This document shows positions 25,849 through 35,406 of a stretch of 64,000 bases of DNA, piece after piece. Within the stretch, counting starts at the first letter, position 1. Each line of letters begins with the position of its first letter. The stretch lies in contig NZ_QLLN01000010.1 in NCBI RefSeq assembly GCF_003259375.1, positions 1 through 64,000 of the forward strand, given 5' to 3'. The DNA is from Arenibacter echinorum. Its GTDB lineage: Bacteria > Bacteroidota > Bacteroidia > Flavobacteriales > Flavobacteriaceae. Both the position numbers and the translations under genes were made by a program. Below the pieces are notes generated by a model, which saw only the letters and a program-made list of their open reading frames with translations, made no database searches and was not told the DNA's origin.

Positions 25849-28479
25849 ATGGAAATTCCTTCAAAATATGAGCCTCAAAGGGTAGAGGGCCAATGGTACG
25901 ACTATTGGACCAAACATAATTATTTTCATTCCACACCAGATAATAGGGAGCCTTATACCATAGTTATACCACCACCTAATGTAACTGGTGTATTGCATAT
26001 GGGGCATATGTTGAACAATACCATTCAGGATGTTTTGATCCGTAGGGCCCGTTTAATGGGAAAAAATGCCTGTTGGGTACCTGGAACAGATCACGCTTCC
26101 ATAGCTACAGAGGCCAAAGTGGTTGCCAAGCTAAAGGAACAGGGAATAGATAAAAAGGATATCACCCGTGAGGAATTTTTGAAGCACGCGTGGGATTGGA
26201 CCCATGAATATGGAGGGGTAATCTTGGAACAGTTAAAGAAATTGGGCTGTTCCTGCGATTGGGAGCGCACCAAGTTTACTATGGATGACAATATGTCTGC
26301 CTCCGTTATCAAGGTCTTTGTGGATCTCTACAATAAAGGGCTGATATACAGGGGTTATCGAATGGTAAATTGGGACCCCGAGGCAAAAACTACTTTGTCC
26401 GATGAAGAAGTAATCTACGAGGAAAGACAGGGCTTGTTGTACTATTTGGCATATAAAATAGAGGGGTCGGATGAAACCGTAACCATTGCCACTACCAGAC
26501 CCGAGACTATTTTAGGGGATACTGCTATCTGTATTAACCCCAATGATGATCGTTATGCCCATTTAAGGGGCAAACAGGCCATTGTACCTATTTGCAATAG
26601 GGTAATCCCCATAATTGAGGACGAATATGTAGATGTTGAATTTGGAACGGGTTGCCTAAAAGTGACCCCGGCACACGATATCAATGACAAGGCCCTAGGT
26701 GAGAAACACAATCTGGAGACTATAGATATCTTTAATGAGGATGCCAGTTTAAATAGTTTTGGACTGCATTATGAAGGCAAAGACCGTTTTGAAGTCAGGA
26801 AGGCCATTTCAAAAGAATTGGAGGAAAAAGGGTATTTGGTAAAGACAGAACAGCACATTAATAAAATTGGCACTTCTGAGAGAACCAAGGCGGTTATTGA
26901 GCCTAGATTGTCCGATCAGTGGTTCTTAAGTATGGAAGATCTGGCCAAACCTGCTATAAAGGCGGTTTTGGAAGACGAAGATATAAAGTTGTTTCCCAAA
27001 AAGTTCGAAAATACCTATCGTCATTGGATGGAAAACATACGCGACTGGAATATTTCACGACAATTGTGGTGGGGACAACAAATCCCGGCTTTTTATTTTG
27101 GGGATGGGCAGGACGATTTTGTGGTGGCAGAAACCAAAGAAGTGGCGTTGGATATGGCCAAGAAAAAATCCGGAAAATCCCATTTAACATTGGAAGACCT
27201 AAAACAGGATGCAGATGCCCTGGATACTTGGTTCTCCTCTTGGATCTGGCCAATAAGTGTCTTTAATGGAATTTTAGAGCCGAACAATAAGGAGATAGAG
27301 TATTACTATCCTACGAATGATTTGGTGACCGGGCCGGATATCTTGTTCTTCTGGGTGGCCAGAATGATTATTTCTGGCTATGAATACCGCAATGAAAGAC
27401 CTTTTGAGAATGTATATCTTACAGGATTGGTGCGGGATAAGCAAAGACGCAAAATGTCCAAGTCCCTCGGAAATTCTCCGGATGCGCTGCAACTTATTGA
27501 GGATTACGGGGCCGACGGTGTTCGTGTTGGACTTTTATTGAGTTCCGCTGCAGGTAACGATCTTATGTTCGATGAGGCCTTGTGCCAGCAGGGAAAAAAC
27601 TTTGCCAATAAGATTTGGAACGGTTTCCGCTTGGTAAAAGGCTGGGAAGTGGCAGATCTGCCGCAACCAGAGGCTTCCAAGTTAGGTGTTGAGTGGTATA
27701 CTTCAAAATTCAACAAAACCCTTGAGGAGATAGAGGATCATTTTAGTAAATATCGTATCTCGGATGCATTAATGGCCATTTATAAATTGGTTTGGGACGA
27801 TTATAGTTCTTGGTTGTTGGAAATCATTAAACCAGCTTACCAGCAGCCCATAGATAAAACTACGTTTGATGCGGTAATCCAAATTTTTGAAGAAAACTTA
27901 AAACTACTCCACCCGTTTATGCCCTTTCTTACGGAGGAGGTTTGGCAGCACATTGCCGAACGTACCCCGGAACAGGCATTGGTCATTGCAAAATGGCCAA
28001 GCGCACAGCCTGTAAACGAGGAACTAATTGAAGGTTTTAGTTTTGCTGCGGATGTAATTGCAGGAATTCGTACCATTAGAAAGGAAAAGAATATTCCTAT
28101 TAAAGATGCCCTTCAATTGGCGGTTTTAAATGACGGGGATATTTCCAAGGATTGGGATGTGGTTATTGCCAAGCTCACCAATGTGTCGGCCATTGATTAT
28201 GTTGACAGTGCAGTGGATGGCGCTTTAACGTTTAGGGTGAAGTCCAATGAATATTTTGTTCCCATGGTAGGGGCCATTGATATTGGGGCAGAAATTAAAA
28301 AGTTGGAAGAGGAATTGGAATATATAAAAGGCTTTTTGATATCTGTGCGAAAGAAACTTTCCAATGAGCGTTTTGTGGCCAATGCACCGGCGCAGGTAAT
28401 TGACTTGGAACGTCAGAAGGAAGCGGATGCCATTGCCAAAATTGACACTTTGGAGAAAAGTCTGGCCAGTTTAAAATAA
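25849..28479 (+). CDS. valS: valine--tRNA ligase
   Basis: A protein of 876 residues, full length. Class I synthetase signatures are present: [14 protein letters not shown] (HIGH motif, about residues 42-55) and [11 protein letters not shown] (KMSKS, about residue 537). The editing domain is visible with [15 protein letters not shown] (about residue 214) and the zinc-free insertion follows. The C-terminal coiled-coil arm ([12 protein letters not shown]..., about residues 810-876) contacts the tRNA. It charges tRNA-Val and removes mischarged threonine. It is followed 73 bases later by an oxidoreductase gene. Confidence 0.97.
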   Translation: MEIPSKYEPQRVEGQWYDYWTKHNYFHSTPDNREPYTIVIPPPNVTGVLHMGHMLNNTIQDVLIRRARLMGKNACWVPGTDHASIATEAKVVAKLKEQGIDKKDITREEFLKHAWDWTHEYGGVILEQLKKLGCSCDWERTKFTMDDNMSASVIKVFVDLYNKGLIYRGYRMVNWDPEAKTTLSDEEVIYEERQGLLYYLAYKIEGSDETVTIATTRPETILGDTAICINPNDDRYAHLRGKQAIVPICNRVIPIIEDEYVDVEFGTGCLKVTPAHDINDKALGEKHNLETIDIFNEDASLNSFGLHYEGKDRFEVRKAISKELEEKGYLVKTEQHINKIGTSERTKAVIEPRLSDQWFLSMEDLAKPAIKAVLEDEDIKLFPKKFENTYRHWMENIRDWNISRQLWWGQQIPAFYFGDGQDDFVVAETKEVALDMAKKKSGKSHLTLEDLKQDADALDTWFSSWIWPISVFNGILEPNNKEIEYYYPTNDLVTGPDILFFWVARMIISGYEYRNERPFENVYLTGLVRDKQRRKMSKSLGNSPDALQLIEDYGADGVRVGLLLSSAAGNDLMFDEALCQQGKNFANKIWNGFRLVKGWEVADLPQPEASKLGVEWYTSKFNKTLEEIEDHFSKYRISDALMAIYKLVWDDYSSWLLEIIKPAYQQPIDKTTFDAVIQIFEENLKLLHPFMPFLTEEVWQHIAERTPEQALVIAKWPSAQPVNEELIEGFSFAADVIAGIRTIRKEKNIPIKDALQLAVLNDGDISKDWDVVIAKLTNVSAIDYVDSAVDGALTFRVKSNEYFVPMVGAIDIGAEIKKLEEELEYIKGFLISVRKKLSNERFVANAPAQVIDLERQKEADAIAKIDTLEKSLASLK

Positions 28480-28552
28480 CAGCAAGCCCTGAGATCACTG
28501 TGTTCCTGGGTAAAGGGAAATAACCCAAGTTTTAATGAAACTAGCTTAAATT

Positions 28553-29578
28553 ATGTCCAATAAGATAATAAAGACGGGTATTCTTTCATTCGGAATGTCG
28601 GGCACCTTGTTTCATGCCCCATTTTTGAATGAGCATCCCGGATTCCAGTTGACGGCAGTTGTTGAGCGGACTAAAAAAATAGCCAGTACGAGTTATCCCA
28701 ATATAAAAAGTTACGATACCGTTGATCAGCTTATAGCCGATAAGGACATTGATCTGGTAGTGGTAAATACGCCCAATTATACGCATTTCGAATTTGCGCT
28801 AAAGGCGCTCCGGGCAAAGAAGCATGTTTTGGTGGAGAAGCCTTTTTGTGTTAGCAGTGCTGAGGCCAAGGAACTTTTTGCCGAAGCAAAAAAGCAGGAT
28901 CGCTGGATCCTGCCTTATCAAAATAGAAGGTATGATAGTGATTTTCTGGCGGTAAAAAAGGTGTTGGGGTCCGGTAAGTTGGGAGCGATGGTGGAGGCCC
29001 ATATGCGTTACGATAGATATCGTTATCACATAGGCCCTAAAATAGCCAAGGAAACCCCGGTGCCTGGTAGCGGTCTCCTGTATGATCTGGCACCCCATTT
29101 AATTGATGCGGCCATAGCACTTTTTGGATACCCACTACAATGGAGCAAGTACACCGGGCAATTTAGGCCGAAAACGCAGGTGGACGATTATGTACATATA
29201 CATTTGGTGTATCCAAAGGGGGTACAGGTGTTTTTGACTATGAGTATGTTGGTGGTGCAGCCGCAAGCTGCTTTTGTTCTTAATGGTACCAAGGGGACCT
29301 TTGTGAAACAACGAACCGACATTCAGGAGCAGCAACTGTTAGCGGGAATGAGTCCCGGAAACGCTTTGTTTGGAATAGAGGATGCCAATAAATATGGAGT
29401 ACTCACTACTATTTCCGAGAATGGTGAAAGGAATACTGAAGAAATAGAATCGGTAAAATCCTCTTATATCAATTTATTCGAAGATGTTTATAAATCCATT
29501 GTTGAAGGAATCCCATATCCAATAACGGAGAAAGATATCATAAAGCAAATTGAGATTTTGGAAGGATTGGAAGGATAG
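28553..29578 (+). CDS. Gfo/Idh/MocA family oxidoreductase, cytoplasmic
   Basis: A protein of 341 residues without a signal peptide. The NAD(P) fold starts with KTGILSFGMSGTLFHAPFL, with a variant GxxxG, then DLVVVNTPNYTHFE, and the family motif HVLVEKPFCVSSAEA (EKP, about residue 97). The C-terminal half is the substrate-binding beta sheet with GSGLLYDLAPHLIDAA. It resembles the YvaA/inositol dehydrogenase branch that oxidises or reduces sugars or inositols. It is unlike the two exported homologues at 33-35 kb, so it is likely a separate function beside valS. Confidence 0.9.
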   Translation: MSNKIIKTGILSFGMSGTLFHAPFLNEHPGFQLTAVVERTKKIASTSYPNIKSYDTVDQLIADKDIDLVVVNTPNYTHFEFALKALRAKKHVLVEKPFCVSSAEAKELFAEAKKQDRWILPYQNRRYDSDFLAVKKVLGSGKLGAMVEAHMRYDRYRYHIGPKIAKETPVPGSGLLYDLAPHLIDAAIALFGYPLQWSKYTGQFRPKTQVDDYVHIHLVYPKGVQVFLTMSMLVVQPQAAFVLNGTKGTFVKQRTDIQEQQLLAGMSPGNALFGIEDANKYGVLTTISENGERNTEEIESVKSSYINLFEDVYKSIVEGIPYPITEKDIIKQIEILEGLEG

Positions 29579-29785
29579 GTTGTGGTAGCAGCCTTTTGAT
29601 TGTTGCCATTTTTTTTGCGAACCATTCAATTTTATGTCAAAATCCTGAAGGTTATCCCTGTGTTTTTTGGAGACCTAAATAATTCCCGACTTATTTAGTC
29701 GTATATTTAGTAAGGATAAATAAGTGTGCTGTTTTAAAATTTAGGTAGCTAAGTCATTAAAAATGCTCCATAAAAAAAGCTGAGA

Positions 29786-30547
29786 ATGTCTAAATTACCA
29801 GAAGACCATAAATTTTTGGACCTATCTGACTATGGGAGGCCAATAGCTAGGGCTATTGCGAACGGACTAAAGGAAACGACTGTTACGCCAGTTCAGGTTA
29901 CGTTTGGATTTCTTTGTTCAGGTGTTATAGCGATAGCGTGCATGTATTACGGCTACTATTGGTATGCAGCCTTTTTTTTTATTCTAAAATCTATCTTGGA
30001 TGCTGCTGATGGTGAGTTGGCAAGGATCAAGGATACGCCCTCCTATACTGGGAGGTATTTTGATTCCCTTTCGGATTTTGTATTGAATATCCTTACATTT
30101 TTAGTGCTCTGGCGTATAACCAATGTGGATTTTGGTTTTACGGTGTTGGCATTCTTGGGACTTCAACTTCAGGGTACCCTATATAACTATTATTACGTAA
30201 TCTTGAGAAATAAGTTCCAAGGCGATGTAACAAGCCGAATATTTGAATCCGGGACTCCGGTGGCAATGGTTGGGGAGCATCAACGTAATGTGAATGTGCT
30301 TTTTTGGTGGTATAGGGTGCTTTATGGCAGTTTTGACCAAATTATTTATAAGTTGGATGGTGAGGCTGCCAACGGTAGGCATTTGCCCAATTGGCTTATG
30401 ACGGCCGTATCTACCTTTGGTCTTGGGTTTCAGCTATTGATAATAAGTGTGATGCTGGTTTTGGGGTGGGTAGACTATATAATTCCTTTTTTTATGATCT
30501 ACTCATTGTTCATTTTTTTGTTTATCGCTATCAGAAAATCTTTGTAG
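29786..30547 (+). CDS. CDP-alcohol phosphatidyltransferase family protein
   Basis: A protein of 253 residues with about six membrane helices. The family motif DGX2ARX8GX3DX3D is complete in DGELARIKDTPSYTGRYFDSLSD (about residues 75-97). Such enzymes transfer a phosphoalcohol from a CDP-lipid or CDP-alcohol, making phospholipid head groups or related lipids. The acceptor alcohol is unknown. It is an isolated gene with a 207-base upstream gap, in which I see only a short dyad (CGACT/AGTCG) near 29688-29702. Confidence 0.85.
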   Translation: MSKLPEDHKFLDLSDYGRPIARAIANGLKETTVTPVQVTFGFLCSGVIAIACMYYGYYWYAAFFFILKSILDAADGELARIKDTPSYTGRYFDSLSDFVLNILTFLVLWRITNVDFGFTVLAFLGLQLQGTLYNYYYVILRNKFQGDVTSRIFESGTPVAMVGEHQRNVNVLFWWYRVLYGSFDQIIYKLDGEAANGRHLPNWLMTAVSTFGLGFQLLIISVMLVLGWVDYIIPFFMIYSLFIFLFIAIRKSL

Positions 30548-30634
30548 GGCAGCCTACAGTCCATCTTTTTACTTAGAGATCAAAGTTGTTGAATTGGGAA
30601 TCCTGATATTGGATTGATGGTTTTGTTGAAAATG

Positions 30635-30648
30635 TGTGTGCTTACACA
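30635..30648. promoter_or_regulatory. operator-like dyad 1 upstream of the LacI-type gene
   Basis: TGTGTGCTTACACA is an imperfect inverted repeat (TGTGT facing ACACA), identical to the second site except for one central base. It lies 138 bases before the regulator's start. This length and symmetry suit a LacI-family operator. Confidence 0.6.
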
Positions 30649-30718
30649 TTTTTATTGATTCATATGTAAAATATCATGTAATATTTCCGAAATATGATGT
30701 CTATGTCCCGATAATTTT

Positions 30719-30738
30719 TATATTTGTGTGCCTACACA
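30719..30738 (+). promoter_or_regulatory. promoter with operator-like dyad 2 for the LacI-type gene
   Basis: TATATTTG (30719-30726) matches the -7 consensus. The dyad TGTGTGCCTACACA (30725-30738) overlaps its last two bases and covers the expected start of transcription. A repressor bound there would block the polymerase, and the upstream copy, 90 bases away, may allow loop formation. The site suggests autoregulation of the regulator and control of the following genes. Confidence 0.6.
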
Positions 30739-30785
30739 CTTTTTTAATTCATTAAAAGTCATTTAATTATATAAGTTGATTTTCG

Positions 30786-31853
30786 ATGGCAAAAAATAAA
30801 AAGACTACCATTCAAGATTTGGCCAACTATGCCAATGTTTCCATAGGGACCATTGACAGGGTTTTGCACAATAGGGGAAAGGTGTCTGTTGACAAAAGGA
30901 AAAAAGTGGAAGAGGCCATAGAGAAATTGGATTTCAATCCCAATCTCCTGGCAAGAACATTGGCTTTGGGAAGTCAGTTCACGGTTTGTAGCCTGTTTCC
31001 GGAAGCGACCAGTTCCCAGAGTTATTGGGCGTTACCGAAAATAGGAGTGGACCAGGGAGTGGAGGTTTATAGGGATTTTGGTATGGAACTCCATACTTAT
31101 GAGTACAGTTTGTTCGACGAATCCAGTTTTATTAAAAATGCCGATGCCATCCTTGGTGAGAATCCAAGCGGTGTAATCTTGGCGCCCCTGTTTGAAAAGG
31201 AAAGTCTAGAATTCATAGCGAGGTTGGAAGAAAGGAATATTCCTTATGTCTTTATAGATGCCAACATTAAAAACAAGGAAAATCTCAGTTACATTGGACC
31301 TGATCTAAAAGGTAGCGGCTATATCGCAGGGAAATTGTTGAATTCGGTCTTGGGGCCTTCAGATGACATTCTTATTGTAAACATGGTAAAGGGATTTGAG
31401 AATAGTGCCCACACAGCTGTGGTAGAAAATGGTTTTAGGGATTATTTTAAGGCACATGAATCAATGGCGAATAGAAATATAAATTCTATTACAATACCCT
31501 CAACCGCTGAGACCGAGGTAAACAGGGAACTGACTACCTATTATATCAAAAACCCCGGAACCAAAGGCGTGTTTGTCACGAATTCCAGGGCACATATAAT
31601 TTCCAGGTATCACGCCATGCATGAGCTGGACATAAAGGTGGTGGGGTTTGATATTGTTCCGGGAAATGTGGTCGAACTGAAAAATGGAAATATAGATTAC
31701 ATCATTTCCCAAAGACCGGTATTTCAGGGGGTAACCGCTGTAAAGACGCTGTTCGATTTTTTTGTATATAAAAAGTCGCCTTCCGCCATTCAGTATGTCC
31801 CTTTGGATATCATTATTAAGGAGAACGTAGATTATTATATTAATTTTCAATAA
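30786..31853 (+). CDS. LacI family transcriptional regulator
   Basis: A protein of 355 residues. The N-terminal LacI helix-turn-helix is clear: TIQDLANYANVSIGTIDRVLHNRGKVS (about residues 7-33) with the hinge-helix FNPNLLARTLALG. The rest is a periplasmic-binding-protein-like sensor domain (about residues 62-350) expected to bind a sugar or amino sugar. Two operator-like dyads lie upstream, one overlapping the promoter. The next seven same-strand genes form the predicted amino-sugar glycoside locus that it probably controls; the first begins 67 bases downstream. Confidence 0.92.
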   Translation: MAKNKKTTIQDLANYANVSIGTIDRVLHNRGKVSVDKRKKVEEAIEKLDFNPNLLARTLALGSQFTVCSLFPEATSSQSYWALPKIGVDQGVEVYRDFGMELHTYEYSLFDESSFIKNADAILGENPSGVILAPLFEKESLEFIARLEERNIPYVFIDANIKNKENLSYIGPDLKGSGYIAGKLLNSVLGPSDDILIVNMVKGFENSAHTAVVENGFRDYFKAHESMANRNINSITIPSTAETEVNRELTTYYIKNPGTKGVFVTNSRAHIISRYHAMHELDIKVVGFDIVPGNVVELKNGNIDYIISQRPVFQGVTAVKTLFDFFVYKKSPSAIQYVPLDIIIKENVDYYINFQ

Positions 31854-31920
31854 AGGTCTTGCGCAATTGCTATAAATTGGCAATGGTCTATGGGCTATCT
31901 TTAAACTAGAAACAAATATT

Positions 31921-32994
31921 ATGGGAGTAAGAGTACTTGGATGTTTAGTGTTATTGGCTTTTTTTGGTTCCTGTGGCAATGGCAAGTCCAAAAAGAACGA
32001 TGTAAGTCTTTCACAGGAAATGGTAAAGTCTGGCATTAGGGTAGAAAATAAAGTATCGGAACAAAAAGTGGATGTCTACTTCGGGGACGAATTATTTACT
32101 TCCTACATCTACCCCGATAATATTATGAAGCCATGTTTATGGCCTATAGTGACTTCGGAAGGTACGGAGATTACGCGTAAATATCCATTGAAGACAGTAG
32201 CCGGAGAGCGTGCGGATCACCCGCACCATATAGGAATGTGGATGAATTATGGCGATGTTAATGGGATTGATTATTGGGGACATTCGGAGGCTACTCCCGA
32301 AGATCGCAAGCCATTTAGTGGCGTTGTCAGGCATCAAGAGGTTGTCGAAGCCGATGCCGATGATACCCAAGGAACGATAAAGGTCCGAACCAATTGGGAT
32401 GCTCAGGGACGTACTCAGATAAAGGAAGGCATTGAACTTCGTTTTATGGATAAGGGCAAGGTTAGGATTATAGATTGGATAAGCACCTTAACGGCCCAAG
32501 AGGATATTTTGTTCAAGGATACCAAAGAGGGAATGTTTGCCATTAGGGTAAGTCGCGAACTGGAATTACCATCCGATGACCCTTTAACATTAACCGATGC
32601 ACATGGAAATCCTGAGACCATTAAGGTAATTAATAATGACGTGGTTTCGGGGGATTACTTGAGTAGTGAAGGTATTAAGGGTGAAGATGTTTGGGGAACC
32701 CGGGCCAAGTGGATGAAGCTCTTTGGAAAGTATAAGGAGGAGAATGTTGCCGTGGTAATTCTGGACCATAAAAAGAATCCAGGATATCCGGCCTATTGGC
32801 ACGCTAGGGGCTATGGTCTTTTTGCGGTAAACCCATTGGGTCAAAATGTATTTTCGGATGGAAAGGAAACTATGGACTTGCGTTTGAAGAAAGGGGAGTC
32901 GGTTCGTTTTGCATTCCGGACACTGGTGTGCTCTGGAGAAATTTCCGATGAAGAAATCAATACGCTGGGGCAGGAGTTTTCCGGCCTTTATTAG
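31921..32994 (+). CDS. DUF6807 (PmoA-like) family lipoprotein
   Basis: A protein of 357 residues with a lipoprotein signal (LALFFGSCGNG style, FFGSCGN with Cys at about 18). The body has the hallmark segment RADHPHHIGMWMNYGDVNG (about residues 98-116) and ARGYGLFAVNPLGQ near the end. These fit DUF6807, annotated in databases as 'methane oxygenase PmoA' by an unreliable name; the His-rich segment may be a metal or sugar site. It is anchored in the envelope. It is the first structural gene after the regulator, and related genes in Bacteroidota and Planctomycetota often neighbour Gfo/Idh/MocA oxidoreductases, as here. Confidence 0.85.
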   Translation: MGVRVLGCLVLLAFFGSCGNGKSKKNDVSLSQEMVKSGIRVENKVSEQKVDVYFGDELFTSYIYPDNIMKPCLWPIVTSEGTEITRKYPLKTVAGERADHPHHIGMWMNYGDVNGIDYWGHSEATPEDRKPFSGVVRHQEVVEADADDTQGTIKVRTNWDAQGRTQIKEGIELRFMDKGKVRIIDWISTLTAQEDILFKDTKEGMFAIRVSRELELPSDDPLTLTDAHGNPETIKVINNDVVSGDYLSSEGIKGEDVWGTRAKWMKLFGKYKEENVAVVILDHKKNPGYPAYWHARGYGLFAVNPLGQNVFSDGKETMDLRLKKGESVRFAFRTLVCSGEISDEEINTLGQEFSGLY

Positions 32995-33051
32995 CCTAAT
33001 TTTAAAGACATTCAAGATAAATAAAGTTATTAACGATCAAACCTGGATAGC

Positions 33052-34404
33052 ATGAAATCAAATTCAAGTTCAAGAAGAAGTTTTATTAAAAAAACCGCGG
33101 CCAGTTCGGCCTTTATAGCTACCGCTGGAATCCTCCCTCAATTTAGTGCCAAAAGTTATGCTCGTATTCTAGGTGCCAACGATCGCATCAATGTATCTGT
33201 AATGGGGGTCAATAGTAGGGGAAATGCCTTGGCTCAAAATTTTGCAAGTCAAGAGAACGCTGAGGTTATCCATGTCTGCGATGTGGACAGTAGAGCCATC
33301 CTAAAATGTTTGGATTCTGTAAAAGGTAGACAGGACAGGAAGCCAAAGACTTTTACGGATTTTCGAAAATCCTTGGAAAGCAAGGATGTGGACGCCATGG
33401 TGATTGCCGCACCAGATCATTGGCATGCACCGGCATCGCTCTTGGCCATGGAAGCGGGAAAACATGTATATGTGGAAAAACCATGTAGCCACAACCCCAA
33501 TGAAGGGGAAATTTTGGTACAGGCTGCACAAAAATACGGCAAGGTAATACAGATGGGGAACCAGCGCCGCTCATGGCCCAATGTGGTTGAAGGGATAAAA
33601 GCTTTGCAGGCCGGTGCCATAGGAAGGGTATATTTTGGTAAAGGATGGTATACCAACAACCGTAAATCCATAGGGATAGGGAAGGAAGTTGAGGTACCTA
33701 ATTGGCTGGACTGGGACCTTTGGCAAGGTCCAGCGCCAAGAATGAAGTATAAGGACAATATTGTACATTACAATTGGCATTGGCTATGGCATTGGGGTAC
33801 TGGGGAGGCCTTAAATAATGGTACCCATATGATAGATTTATTACGATGGGGCATGCAGGTGGACTATCCTGTTCAGGTTAGCTCAAATGGCGGCAGGTAC
33901 AGATATCAGGACGATTGGGAGACGCCGGATACACAGGTGATCAATTTGGATTTTGCAGAAGGATTGTCCATGTCCTGGGAAGGTAGGAGCTGTAATGGTA
34001 AACCTATAGAAGGGAGCTCGGTAGGCGTTATGTTCTACGGGGAGAATGGTAGTATGCTAATCCCTGGGGGCAATAGTTATAGTATTTTCGATTTGGAGGG
34101 TGAATTGGTTAAGGAAGTTAAAAATACACAGGAAATAGATCCCAGGAATAATTCTAACCCGGCAGAACTTTTGGATGCCTTGCACATACAAAATATGTTC
34201 GATGCAATCCAGATAGGGACCAGCCTCAATGCTGATATAGATTCCGGTCATAAAAGCACCTTGTTGGTGCAATTGGGGAATATTGCCCAGCGCACGGGGA
34301 GGTCTTTGAATATAGATCCTAATAATGGTCACATTTTGCAGGATAGCGATGCCCAGAAGTTATGGAGCCGTGCTTATGAAAACGGTTGGGAAATGAAATT
34401 GTAA
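33052..34404 (+). CDS. exported Gfo/Idh/MocA oxidoreductase (Tat signal)
   Basis: A protein of 450 residues. The N-terminus has a twin-arginine signal (SSRRSFIKKTAASSAF, then a hydrophobic part to about residue 33), so the folded, cofactor-loaded enzyme should be exported. The NAD fold has VSVMGVNSRGNALAQNF, then AMVIAAPDHWHAPASL and HVYVEKPCSHN (EKP motif, about residue 142). The substrate part contains NWHWLWHWGTGEALNNGTHMID, with the His typical of this exported group (about residues 241-262). Related exported enzymes oxidise sugars, at C3 in characterised cases. It is followed nine bases later by a second exported oxidoreductase. Confidence 0.9.
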   Translation: MKSNSSSRRSFIKKTAASSAFIATAGILPQFSAKSYARILGANDRINVSVMGVNSRGNALAQNFASQENAEVIHVCDVDSRAILKCLDSVKGRQDRKPKTFTDFRKSLESKDVDAMVIAAPDHWHAPASLLAMEAGKHVYVEKPCSHNPNEGEILVQAAQKYGKVIQMGNQRRSWPNVVEGIKALQAGAIGRVYFGKGWYTNNRKSIGIGKEVEVPNWLDWDLWQGPAPRMKYKDNIVHYNWHWLWHWGTGEALNNGTHMIDLLRWGMQVDYPVQVSSNGGRYRYQDDWETPDTQVINLDFAEGLSMSWEGRSCNGKPIEGSSVGVMFYGENGSMLIPGGNSYSIFDLEGELVKEVKNTQEIDPRNNSNPAELLDALHIQNMFDAIQIGTSLNADIDSGHKSTLLVQLGNIAQRTGRSLNIDPNNGHILQDSDAQKLWSRAYENGWEMKL

Positions 34405-34413
34405 TAAAAATAT

Positions 34414-35406
34414 ATGGCAAATAGACGATCATTTTTAGAGAAAATAGGAAAAGGGGCAGCATTTTCAACCTTGGCCCTGTCCTTACCGTCACCTTTGTTT
34501 TCCCAACTAAAATTCGGAAAATCGCCGGTAGCGAAAAACAAGATTATCGGTATCATTGGTGCCGAGAATTCACATACCAGAGGTTTTGGTAAAATGTTCA
34601 ATTTGGATAAAAAATTTCCTGGCTGGGAGCTTAAATATGTATGGGGTGAAAAGGAGGAATTTGCCCAACTGGCCAAGACCGAAGGAGGCATTCCCAATAT
34701 TGTAAAAGATCCATTGGAAATGATGGGAAAGATCGATGCATTGATTGTTGATCATCGACATGGCGATCTTCACTTGGATGCAGCGCTTCCGTTTGTAAAG
34801 GCCGGGATACCCACCTTTATAGATAAACCATTTTGCTATAGCAGTCAGGCTGCAAAAATATTCCTTGAAATGGCGAGAGCGGTTGGTACTCCGGTAACAT
34901 CCTACAGTTCAATAGCCCATAGCTATGCCACGGAGGATATGAAGAAACAATTGGCAGAAATGAAGGACATAAATCAAGTAACTTGTTACGGCAAGGCCGA
35001 TATCAATTCCATATATGGAGGCTTTTTCTTTTATGGAGTGCATATGGTAGAGCCTCTGATCTATCTTTTTGACGAAAAAATTGTTTCGGCTAGATTCAAC
35101 AAGAACGACAAGGAGAACTTGAACAGTAGTGCCAGTTTAATATTTGAAAATGGAAGGATGGCCACCTTGATCATTACGACCAAAAAGTACGGCTGGCAGA
35201 CTTTTGTGGAGACAGATGAAGGAGTGGTTGAATTAAAGTCCCGAGCGGAGACCGTTGATCCGGATAAAAATTATGTGGATATGGTAAATATGTTCAGCAC
35301 AGGAAAGGAACCCCGCAGCCACGAGAGTATTATTCATGGTATTGCAGTGTTGGAAGCCGTTCAAAAATCAATAATTTCAGGTAATTGGGAATCCGTTATA
35401 TCATAA
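34414..35406 (+). CDS. exported Gfo/Idh/MocA oxidoreductase, second copy
   Basis: A protein of 330 residues with a Tat-like signal (NRRSFLEKIGKGAAFSTLALS). It is shorter and more divergent than the preceding enzyme: the nucleotide fold has KIIGIIGAENSHTRGFGKMF in place of a clean GxGxxG, then ALIVDHRHGDLHLDAA and IPTFIDKPFCYSS (DKP in place of EKP, about residue 139). The GGFFFYGVHMVEPLIYLF segment matches the substrate half. A partner function with the larger enzyme is likely from adjacency. The stop codon overlaps the ATG of the DUF1080 gene (TAATG). Confidence 0.85.
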   Translation: MANRRSFLEKIGKGAAFSTLALSLPSPLFSQLKFGKSPVAKNKIIGIIGAENSHTRGFGKMFNLDKKFPGWELKYVWGEKEEFAQLAKTEGGIPNIVKDPLEMMGKIDALIVDHRHGDLHLDAALPFVKAGIPTFIDKPFCYSSQAAKIFLEMARAVGTPVTSYSSIAHSYATEDMKKQLAEMKDINQVTCYGKADINSIYGGFFFYGVHMVEPLIYLFDEKIVSARFNKNDKENLNSSASLIFENGRMATLIITTKKYGWQTFVETDEGVVELKSRAETVDPDKNYVDMVNMFSTGKEPRSHESIIHGIAVLEAVQKSIISGNWESVIS

